A stretch of DNA of 64,000 nucleotides. Origin: Streptomyces sp. KMM 9044 (lineage in GTDB: Bacteria > Actinomycetota > Actinomycetes > Streptomycetales > Streptomycetaceae). Position 1 is the stretch's first letter; each line of letters begins with the position of its first letter. This document shows positions 1-7,107 of the stretch, one piece after another. Under the pieces are notes generated by a model, which was given only the letters and a program-made list of their open reading frames with translations, was not told the origin of the DNA and did no database searches. The stretch is from positions 4,464,001 through 4,528,000 of the forward strand of contig NZ_CP113910.1 of the NCBI RefSeq assembly GCF_024701375.2, given 5' to 3'. Position numbers and translations under genes: made by a program.

Positions 1-1179
1 CCGGGTGCTCCCGTGCATCACGCGGAGACGGTGCTGGCGGGGCCCCCGGTCGGTGGGCCCGGTACACCTCCTCCGCCGTCGGTCCCCGGCGGTCCGGGTG
101 TGCCGCCGCCTCCCGCCCCGCCGGGGATGCCGGGTGCGGTGCCGCCGGGTGTGTCCGGGCCAGGCCGGCCGCCGGCGTACGGCTATCCGTCGCAGCCGGT
201 CGGGCAGCCGACGGTCGGTCCCGGCTATCAGGCCGTGCTGCGCTACCGCGCGCAGGACGGTTCCGAGCAGCAGCTGATCCGGCGTTCGGCGCCGGGCACG
301 CCGCATCCGGAGTGGCAGGTCTTCCACGAGCTGCGGGCGATGAACGTGCCTCCGGGCCAGGTGCTGGAGCTGCACACGGAGCTGGAGTCGTGCGAGCTGC
401 CGGGCGCCTACTGTGCGCGGATGATCAGGGAGCAGTGGCCGCAGGCACGGATCACGAACATCGCGCCGTACGGCACGGATCATGCGAGCCGGCAGCAGGG
501 AATGCAGCAACTGCTCGTCCATCAGGGTGAATTGCACCAGGTGGCGGACGGGCCCGCCCGGCCGGCTCCGGTGCGCGCGCCGCTGCCCCCGGTGCAGCCT
601 GCGCCGCCGCTTCCGCCGGAGGCCATCGGGCAGGAGCTGGCGGGGGCGTTCGGGCCGGGGGTGTTCCGGTTCGAGCAGCAGGCGGTGTCCCGGCAGGGTG
701 TGCCGCCGGTGGTGGCGCACACGCTGGTGGCGGCCGGGCTGCCGCTGGACATGGGCCCGTTCTTCTGGGCGCAGGCCCAGCCGGGCCGTCCGGTGCCGAC
801 GCTGGCGGAGCTGGCCGCGGAGCGGGGGGTGCAGCCGGCGTCGGACGCGGGCTCGTACCTCGTCGTGGGCAGCGACTTCGGCAAGGCGATCTGTGTCCAG
901 TACGGCACGGCGAACATCGTCGCGGTGCCGGTGGAGGCGGGCCCGGGGGGCGCGCCCGTGCCGCCGCAGTTCGTGAACACGGGGCTGCCGGAGTTCGCAC
1001 GCTGTCTGGCGTTGCTGGGGCGGATGTGGCGGCTGCGGTTCGGGCTGAACCAGGAGCAGGCGGGCCGCTGGACCGTCGACTTCCAGACGCAGCTGGCGGC
1101 GCTGGATCCCGCGGCGCTCGGTTCGCCGGAGAGCTGGTGGTCGGTGCTGCTGGAGCAGATGTGGGACGGGCTGCTCTGA
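1..1179 (+). CDS. Deaminase-fold / SUKH-4 immunity-type protein, 3' part
   Basis: The reading frame is open at the window edge, so this is the C-terminal part of a longer protein. About 80 visible residues are a Pro/Gly-rich linker. A compact domain follows with an HPE tripeptide and, about 40 residues on, CELPGAYC, which looks like the H-x-E plus Cys pair of zinc-dependent nucleotide/nucleic-acid deaminase folds. The last ~180 residues resemble the SUKH-4 immunity family found in actinobacterial polymorphic-toxin loci. Streptomyces have such multi-domain cytoplasmic proteins of unknown role. Family assignment is from pattern memory; whether the deaminase is active is unknown. A strong palindrome lies just downstream. 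Confidence 0.7.
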   Translation, partial: PGAPVHHAETVLAGPPVGGPGTPPPPSVPGGPGVPPPPAPPGMPGAVPPGVSGPGRPPAYGYPSQPVGQPTVGPGYQAVLRYRAQDGSEQQLIRRSAPGTPHPEWQVFHELRAMNVPPGQVLELHTELESCELPGAYCARMIREQWPQARITNIAPYGTDHASRQQGMQQLLVHQGELHQVADGPARPAPVRAPLPPVQPAPPLPPEAIGQELAGAFGPGVFRFEQQAVSRQGVPPVVAHTLVAAGLPLDMGPFFWAQAQPGRPVPTLAELAAERGVQPASDAGSYLVVGSDFGKAICVQYGTANIVAVPVEAGPGGAPVPPQFVNTGLPEFARCLALLGRMWRLRFGLNQEQAGRWTVDFQTQLAALDPAALGSPESWWSVLLEQMWDGLL

Positions 1180-1222
1180 GCCGTCGTTCCCGTCCCCGCC
1201 GCTGAGGCGGAGGGCGAGGTGG

Positions 1223-1268
1223 GAGGCCGGGGCCGGCCGGATACGCGTATCCGGCCGGCCCCGGCCTC
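1223..1268. terminator. 46-nt perfect palindrome after SUKH-4 gene
   Basis: A perfect 23+23 palindrome centred on ACGCGT begins 44 nt after the SUKH-4 gene stop. As RNA it would form a very stable hairpin, so it most likely terminates that gene. There is no U-tract, as is usual in Streptomyces. Being loop-less and symmetric, it could also bind a dimeric protein. Confidence 0.55.
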
Positions 1269-1373
1269 TGTCCGTGTGCCCCGGCTCCGTGGCCGCCTCC
1301 CTCATCCCCGTTCACCGGTCCGGTACTTGACCCTGACGTTGCGGGAGGGGGAAGGATGACCGGGACCTCAGGA

Positions 1374-1445
1374 GGAGGTACCCCGAGAAGTACTCCGCCT
1401 GCCGGTGGAGAGCCCCTAGGGGTACCTCCGTACTACGGCTCGGGG
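1374..1445 (+). promoter_or_regulatory. Overlapping inverted repeats in exporter leader
   Basis: GGAGGTACCCC (1374-1384) is complementary to 1419-1429. CCCCGAG (1381-1387) is complementary to 1439-1445, with AGTAC (1389-1393) also matching 1430-1434. The two foldings share bases 1381-1384, so they are mutually exclusive. The element lies about 260-330 nt before the ABC ATPase start in a 520-bp gene-free stretch (1180-1702). This would suit an attenuator or a set of operators; no known riboswitch class is recognised. A further GGGGTTTTCCCC palindrome occurs near 1540. Confidence 0.35.
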
Positions 1446-1702
1446 AGGGCTCGTACCGGCGGAGGACGAGACGGGGCGGGGTCGGTCCTTAACCTGGCTT
1501 TACGCCGCTGGGGGTGGCGGGGCACACCACCGGAGGGTGGGGTTTTCCCCAGAGGAAGACTGCGCCGGGCACCAGGGCGCTCAGGCTTCCCCGCCGCCAG
1601 ACTGCATCACGTCGAACGAACACGCACGGAGCGGCCGTCGGGCATGACGGCGGTCGCGCGGGCACCGTTTTCCCACTTGCTGAGCGATACAGGAGACTTA
1701 CC

Positions 1703-2491
1703 GTGACATCGGCTGTGACCATTCCCAAGCCCGGAGGAACTGGTGGGCGTACGGCCGTTGCCGCGCGGGCGCGGCAGGTCGTGAAGGCGTACGGGTCCGG
1801 GGAAACCCGTGTCGTCGCCCTGGACCACGTGGACGTGGACATCGCCCGCGGCCGGTTCACCGCGATCATGGGTCCGTCGGGGTCCGGCAAGTCCACGCTG
1901 ATGCACTGTCTGGCCGGGCTCGACACGGTGACCAGCGGGCAGATCCACCTGGACGAGACGGAGATCACCGGGCTGAAGGACAAGAAGCTGACGCGGCTGC
2001 GCCGGGACCGGATCGGGTTCATCTTCCAGGCGTTCAACCTGCTGCCGACGCTGAACGCGATCGAGAACATCACGCTTCCCATGGACATCGCCGGCCGCAA
2101 GCCGGACCGGCCGTGGCTGGACCGGGTGGTGGAGACCGTCGGACTGTCCGACCGGCTGAAGCACCGGCCCACCCAGCTCTCCGGCGGGCAGCAGCAACGG
2201 GTGGCGGTGGCGCGGGCCCTGGCCGCCCGGCCGGAGATCATCTTCGGTGACGAGCCGACCGGAAACCTCGACTCGCGTGCGGGTGCCGAGGTCCTCGGCT
2301 TCCTGCGCCGCTCGGTCGACGACCTGGGCCAGACCATCGTGATGGTCACGCACGACCCGGTCGCCGCCTCCTACGCGGACCGGGTGCTGTATCTCGCCGA
2401 CGGCCGCATCGTCGACGAGATGCACAAGCCGACGGCCGAGCAGGTCCTGGACCGCATGAAGGACTTCGACGCCCGGGGGCGTACGTCATGA
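1703..2491 (+). CDS. ABC transporter ATP-binding protein (MacB/LolD type)
   Basis: 262 residues. It has Walker A GPSGSGKST, Q-loop FIFQAFNLLP, signature LSGGQQQRVAVARAL, Walker B IIFGDEPTGNLDS and the H-loop VTHD. This is the short ATPase that drives FtsX/MacB-type permeases at the membrane. The GTG at 1703 is chosen because AGGAGA lies a few bases upstream and homology begins soon after; the frame is open further 5' but lacks family similarity. It overlaps the permease start by ATGA, so the two are translationally coupled. It is strongly similar to the ATPase at 30869-31639. Confidence 0.95.
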   Translation: MTSAVTIPKPGGTGGRTAVAARARQVVKAYGSGETRVVALDHVDVDIARGRFTAIMGPSGSGKSTLMHCLAGLDTVTSGQIHLDETEITGLKDKKLTRLRRDRIGFIFQAFNLLPTLNAIENITLPMDIAGRKPDRPWLDRVVETVGLSDRLKHRPTQLSGGQQQRVAVARALAARPEIIFGDEPTGNLDSRAGAEVLGFLRRSVDDLGQTIVMVTHDPVAASYADRVLYLADGRIVDEMHKPTAEQVLDRMKDFDARGRTS

Positions 2492-5067
2492 CTGTCCTGA
2501 AGACCTCGATGCGCAACTTCCTCGCACACAAGGGGCGGATGGCGCTGTCGGCGGTGGCGGTGCTGCTGTCGGTGGCGTTCGTGTCCGGGACGCTGGTGTT
2601 CACGGACACGATGTCGACGACGTTCGACAAGCTGTTCGCGGCCACGGCGTCGGACGTCACGGTCAGCGCCAAGGACGCCTCCGACGGCGGCGAGACCACC
2701 TCCGACACCGGCAAGCCGCCGGTCATCCCCGAGTCCGTGCTCGCCCGGGTGCGGGACGTGGACGGGGTGAAGTCGGCCGAGGGGGCGTTGCACTCCACCG
2801 CGCTGACCGTCGTCGACGGCGACAGGGAGAGCCTCTCGCCCACCAGCGGCGGCCCGACCATCGTCGGCAGCTGGACCGCCAACGACGCCCGCACCATGAA
2901 GATCACCTCCGGTGCGGCGCCCGAGGGCCCCGACCAGGTCATGGTGGACGCCGACACCGCCGACAAGCACCGCCTGGAGCTCGGTGACGAGATCAGTGTC
3001 ATCAGCGTGGTCGGCACGCACGCCGCGAAGATCTCCGGCATCACCGACTTCACCGTCACCAACCCCGGTGCCGCGATCTTCTTCCTGGACACGAAGACCG
3101 CCCAGCAGGCCCTGATCGGTGAGAGCGGCGTCTTCACCAACGTCAACGCCACGGCCGCCGACGGTGTCAGCGACGACCGGCTGAAGAAGAACGTCGTGGC
3201 CGCTCTGGGCGGCGACTACAAGGTGCTGACCGCCGAGGAGAGCGTGGAGGCCGGCCAGCAGGACGTCGAGGGCTTCATGAGCGTCATGAAGTACGCGATG
3301 CTCGGCTTCGCCGGGATCGCGTTCCTCGTCGGCATCTTCCTGATCATCAACACGTTCTCCATGCTGGTCGCCCAGCGCACCCGGGAGATCGGCCTGATGC
3401 GGGCCATCGGCTCCTCCCGCAAGCAGGTCAACCGTTCGGTGCTGATCGAGGCGCTGCTCCTGGGCGTCGTCGGGTCGCTGCTCGGGGTGGCCGCGGGCGT
3501 CGGGCTCGCGGTCGGGCTGATGAAGCTCATGGGCGCGGTCGGCATGGAGCTGTCCACCGACGACCTCACGGTCGCCTGGACGACCCCGGTGGTCGGGCTG
3601 CTCCTCGGTGTCGTCGTCACCGTTCTGGCCGCCTACCTGCCCGCGCGGCGGGCCGGGAAGATCTCCCCGATGGCCGCCCTGCGTGACGCGGGTGCCCCCG
3701 CGGACGCCAGGGCCGGCTGGATCAGGGGTGGCGTCGGCACGCTCCTGACCGCGGTCGGCGCGCTCGCGCTGTACCTCGCCTCGGCGGCGGACAAGGCCAC
3801 CGAGGGCTCGATGTGGCTCGGCCTGGGGGTGGTGCTCTCGCTGGTCGGGTTCGTGCTCGTCGGCCCGCTGCTCGCCGGCGGTGTGGTCCGGGTGCTGGGC
3901 GTCGTCGTGCTGCGGGTCTTCGGTCCCGTGGGGCGGATGGCCGAGCGCAACGCCCTGCGCAACCCGCGCCGCACCGGCGCCACCGGTGCCGCGCTGATGA
4001 TCGGGCTGGCCCTGGTGGCGTGCCTGTCGGTGGTCGGCTCGTCCATGGTGGCCTCCGCCACCGACGAGCTCGACAGGATCGTCGGCACGGACTTCATCAT
4101 CCAGCCCGACAGCGGTCAGCTGCTCACCCCGCAGGCGGTGAAGGCGGTGCAGGAGACCCCGGGGCTGGAGCGCGTCACCGAGTACAAGTGGACCGAGGCG
4201 GACTTCACCACGCCCGACGGAAAGCGGCTCGAGGACACCGCGATCACCGCGGCCGACCCGACGTACGCCACCGACCTGCGGGTGGAGACGGTGGAGGGGA
4301 AGCTCTCCGACGCCTACCGGCCCGACTCGATGTCCGTCCACGAGAAGTTCGCCGAGGACCACGGCATCGGCCTCGGCTCGACGATCGACGTCACGTTCAG
4401 GGACGGGGAGACCGGCACGCTGACCGTCCGGGCGATCACCAGCAGTGAGGCCGTGGTCGACGCGGGTGCGATGTACACGTCGATCGAGACCCTCGCGAGG
4501 TACGTCCCGGCCGACCGGATGCCGCTGGACATACTGCTCTTCGCCACGGCGAAGGAGGGACAGCAGGAGGCCGCGTACACGGCGCTGAAGGACTCGCTGC
4601 ACGACTACCCGCAGTACACCGTGCGCGACCGGACCGACTACAAGGAAGCGCTCAAGGACCAGATCGGCCAGCTGCTGAACATGATCTACGGCCTGCTGGC
4701 CCTGGCGATCGTCGTCGCGATCCTGGGTGTGGTGAACACCCTGGCCCTGTCGGTGGTCGAGCGGACGAGGGAGATCGGCCTGATGCGGGCCATCGGCCTC
4801 TCGCGCCGCCAGCTGCGCCGCATGATCCGCCTGGAGTCGGTCGTCATCGCCCTTTTCGGTGCCCTGCTGGGCCTGGGGCTCGGCATGGGCTGGGGCGCCA
4901 CCGCCCAGCAGCTCCTCGCGCTGGAGGGCCTGAAGGTCCTCGAGATCCCGTGGCCGACGATCACCGGTGTGTTCATCGGCTCGGCGTTCGTGGGGCTGTT
5001 CGCGGCTCTGGTCCCGGCGTTCCGGGCGGGCCGGATGAACGTCCTGAACGCGATCGCCACGGAGTAG
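2488..5067 (+). CDS. ABC transporter permease with two FtsX domains
   Basis: 859 residues. An N-terminal membrane segment (about 15-40) is followed by an extracytoplasmic MacB-PCD-like domain, an FtsX module with membrane helices around 265-395, another helix pair around 410-470 and 500-520, a second outside domain, and a C-terminal FtsX module ending in PAFRAGRMNVLNAIATE. The motif VAQRTREIGLMRAIG and its repeat VERTREIGLMRAIG mark the two coupling regions. This full-length fused permease probably acts as a monomer with two ATPase subunits. The substrate is unknown; related proteins move lipids, peptides or antibiotics or act as mechanotransmitters. Paralog at 28247-30778. Confidence 0.93.
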   Translation: MTVLKTSMRNFLAHKGRMALSAVAVLLSVAFVSGTLVFTDTMSTTFDKLFAATASDVTVSAKDASDGGETTSDTGKPPVIPESVLARVRDVDGVKSAEGALHSTALTVVDGDRESLSPTSGGPTIVGSWTANDARTMKITSGAAPEGPDQVMVDADTADKHRLELGDEISVISVVGTHAAKISGITDFTVTNPGAAIFFLDTKTAQQALIGESGVFTNVNATAADGVSDDRLKKNVVAALGGDYKVLTAEESVEAGQQDVEGFMSVMKYAMLGFAGIAFLVGIFLIINTFSMLVAQRTREIGLMRAIGSSRKQVNRSVLIEALLLGVVGSLLGVAAGVGLAVGLMKLMGAVGMELSTDDLTVAWTTPVVGLLLGVVVTVLAAYLPARRAGKISPMAALRDAGAPADARAGWIRGGVGTLLTAVGALALYLASAADKATEGSMWLGLGVVLSLVGFVLVGPLLAGGVVRVLGVVVLRVFGPVGRMAERNALRNPRRTGATGAALMIGLALVACLSVVGSSMVASATDELDRIVGTDFIIQPDSGQLLTPQAVKAVQETPGLERVTEYKWTEADFTTPDGKRLEDTAITAADPTYATDLRVETVEGKLSDAYRPDSMSVHEKFAEDHGIGLGSTIDVTFRDGETGTLTVRAITSSEAVVDAGAMYTSIETLARYVPADRMPLDILLFATAKEGQQEAAYTALKDSLHDYPQYTVRDRTDYKEALKDQIGQLLNMIYGLLALAIVVAILGVVNTLALSVVERTREIGLMRAIGLSRRQLRRMIRLESVVIALFGALLGLGLGMGWGATAQQLLALEGLKVLEIPWPTITGVFIGSAFVGLFAALVPAFRAGRMNVLNAIATE

Positions 5068-5220
5068 CCGCGGCCGCGACCGGCCACCGCACACGGGGGT
5101 TGCGGGGGAACGCCCGGTGCCGGGGAGCCCAGGAGGGCCACCGGCGCCGGGTGGCTTCGCGCGTGCGGGAGCCGGGGGCGCCCGGGGGCCACGTGACGGC
5201 GACGGCGTCCGGCCCCGGTC

Positions 5221-5730
5221 CTACGCGCCGGCGCACACCTCGCACGGGATGGCCGCCCCGTCGGTGCCGGCGGGAAAGTAGGCGGGATTGAACGTCTCCC
5301 GTACGAAGACCAGCGGTCCGGCCGCGTCGCACCTCACGTACGTCTTCGACGCGCAGGCCTCGTCCGGTGCCTCGGGCCAGGCGGCACGGCCGACGTGGAG
5401 CAGCCGCCGCTCCGGCCGGCCGCCCCGGCCTGCCAGCGCGTACCCCAGGGGCCGCGGGGCCGGCATCGCCGCGTCCCCGTCCCCGTCCGCGTCGCGGCCG
5501 GCCGCGACGACCACGACGCTGGCGGAGACGGGCACACCGGTGGGCGTGACCAGCCGGGTCCGGCGCAGCAGGCACGGCCGGCCCGCCTCGAGACCCAGCG
5601 TCGCCCGGGGGGCGGAGTCGTCGAGGGCGTGCGTGGACAGCCGGGCGGTGTGGGTGATCCGGACGTGCAGGGGTGCCTTCACCACCGCTTCGAGCAGGAC
5701 GGTCGTCAGGCCGTCGCTCGCCAGGAGCAT
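5221..5730 (-). CDS. Chorismate-lyase-like (DUF98/UbiC-fold) protein, 5' end disrupted
   Basis: 169 residues in frame from ATG 5730. The start MLLASDGLTTVLLEAVV and the run PCLLRRTRLVTPTG resemble the Rv2949c/UbiC chorismate pyruvate-lyase fold family. The product may be a short acyl-aromatic enzyme or a ligand-binding relative; catalytic residues were not verified. A perfect 181-bp tandem duplication (5605-5966) covers the start of this frame. Because 181 is not a multiple of three, the second copy is out of frame with the body, so the original N-terminus (about RSIAEFASARTR and upstream, possibly from GTG 6073) is severed. Either the gene starts inside the inner copy or it is a pseudogene. 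The methyltransferase lies upstream on the same strand. Confidence 0.55.
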   Translation of the reverse strand: MLLASDGLTTVLLEAVVKAPLHVRITHTARLSTHALDDSAPRATLGLEAGRPCLLRRTRLVTPTGVPVSASVVVVAAGRDADGDGDAAMPAPRPLGYALAGRGGRPERRLLHVGRAAWPEAPDEACASKTYVRCDAAGPLVFVRETFNPAYFPAGTDGAAIPCEVCAGA

Positions 5731-5966
5731 GCGCGTGCGGGCCGAGGCGAACTCGGCGATGCTCCGGTCGGGACCGGGCGCGGGACCGGGGGGCGGAGTC
5801 GTCGAGGGCGTGCGTGGACAGCCGGGCGGTGTGGGTGATCCGGACGTGCAGGGGTGCCTTCACCACCGCTTCGAGCAGGACGGTCGTCAGGCCGTCGCTC
5901 GCCAGGAGCATGCGCGTGCGGGCCGAGGCGAACTCGGCGATGCTCCGGTCGGGACCGGGCGCGGGA
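5605..5966. repeat. Perfect 181-bp tandem duplication
   Basis: Copy 1 is 5605-5785 and copy 2 is 5786-5966. I compared them base by base and saw no difference. The junction and the flank after copy 2 both contain GGGACCGGGGG, suggesting slippage or unequal exchange at short G/C homologies. Identity implies that it is recent, or a strain-level or assembly event. Confidence 0.93.
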
Positions 5967-6111
5967 GCATGCGCGGGACCGGGGGTGGAGCGTGAGGAGG
6001 AGCTGTGGCCATCTGATACGCGGCCTGCTTTCGCTGGATGCGGAAGGACTCGTTCCGGAGCGCGGTGGAGCACAGGGGAGCGCGGGAGGGGTGCGCGGGA
6101 GCGGTGCGGGC

Positions 6112-6903
6112 CTACCGGGCGGCCTCGTGCGGTCTGCGGCCCCATGCCGTCAGCATCGCGATGAACATCTCCCGGGTCGAGGGCCGGCGCACGTGGGCGA
6201 TGGCCTCGTCCAGTGTGGCCATGGGCACCTCGTCGGCCAGCAGGTGGATCTCGCACTGCTCGCGCGTGTGCGCGACGAAGGTGCCGAACCCCGGATTCAT
6301 CCCGATGATCGGATGGTGTGCGAGCAGACCGACCTTGGCCAGTCCGAGGTCCGTGAGGATCCGCGGGTACCGGGAGGCGAAGTGGAGGTCGCTGCCGATC
6401 ACGTTCGCCATCATAAGGAAGTGTCCCGTCATCACCTTCCGGTAGGCGGGGTGGTGGTACTGCTCGGGATGCAGGGCGACACCGTCGGTGAGGTCCAGCA
6501 GCCCGCCCGGCCGCACCCAGGACAGCATGCGGGGCAGCAGTTCCTCCCGCTGCCGCAGGTGCCTCACCAGCAGCCTGGCGTGGACGAGGTCGAACTCGCC
6601 CGGAGGGAAGCCGGTGTCGTTGACGTCGGCGTGCACGACATCGAGGTGCGACCGCTTCCGCGTCAGGAACGTGCTGTCGCGGTCGAGCGCGGTGACCGGC
6701 CCGTGGACGGTCCGGCTCAGCCAGGAGTTGACGGTACCGGTTCCCGCTCCGACGTCGAGGCAGCGCCAGCCGGGCTCGACCCCGAGGTCGTGCAGGGTTT
6801 GGAAGGAGACAGGGTCCAGGGCCCGGGTGAGCCCGCCCAGACGTGCCCGTTCGTTGTCGCGTGCCGAGGAGAGGAGCACATCGCCGTAACTTTCCATAGT
6901 CAC
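6112..6903 (-). CDS. Class I SAM-dependent methyltransferase
   Basis: 263 residues. Motif I CLDVGAGTGTVNSWL (about residues 49-63), the acidic ALDRDS after it, and HADVNDTGFPPGEFDLVHARLL (split across motifs II and post-II) show a Rossmann methyltransferase of the Methyltransf_25 type. The substrate is unknown; a small molecule is likely. GTG 6903 or ATG 6897 can start it and neither has a clear ribosome site. It precedes the chorismate-lyase-like gene by about 40-380 nt, depending on where that gene began, so a two-gene unit is plausible. It is divergent from mfd. Confidence 0.85.
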   Translation of the reverse strand: MTMESYGDVLLSSARDNERARLGGLTRALDPVSFQTLHDLGVEPGWRCLDVGAGTGTVNSWLSRTVHGPVTALDRDSTFLTRKRSHLDVVHADVNDTGFPPGEFDLVHARLLVRHLRQREELLPRMLSWVRPGGLLDLTDGVALHPEQYHHPAYRKVMTGHFLMMANVIGSDLHFASRYPRILTDLGLAKVGLLAHHPIIGMNPGFGTFVAHTREQCEIHLLADEVPMATLDEAIAHVRRPSTREMFIAMLTAWGRRPHEAAR

Positions 6904-6991
6904 GACCGGGTCGACGATCTACCGGTTGTGACGACACGGGCGGCTCGACGAGGGCCGCTCGCCTGCCGTCCGTCGTCCGCCCGCAGCCGGA

Positions 6992-7069
6992 CGGGCCCGG
7001 CACGCGCCGCGGGCCGGGCTCGGTCGTCGTACGCTGGAGACCCCCGGCCCGCGGCGCGTGCCGGGCCCG
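6992..7069. repeat. 27-bp perfect inverted repeat around the mfd promoter
   Basis: Arms 6992-7018 and 7043-7069 are exact reverse complements, separated by 24 bp. The spacer holds GTCGTACGCTGGAGA, with TACGCT (7030-7035) a good Streptomyces -10 box and a start point expected near 7042, just inside the second arm. It lies 39 bp before mfd and 88 bp from the divergent methyltransferase start. It could be an operator, a cruciform or a bidirectional terminator. Confidence 0.85.
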
Positions 7070-7107
7070 TCGTGTTGCACACCTCTCCGTAAGGGAAGCC
7101 GCTCCGA

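Noticed and set aside
2371..5094. A 907-codon minus-strand frame opposite the first ABC permease
   Set aside because: Antisense shadow caused by third-position GC bias; no domains and no ribosome site.
5786..6073. Start of the chorismate-lyase-like protein at GTG 6073 through the outer duplicated copy
   Set aside because: Translation from there passes through the second copy in the wrong frame and never joins the conserved body, so it was not annotated as the coding region.
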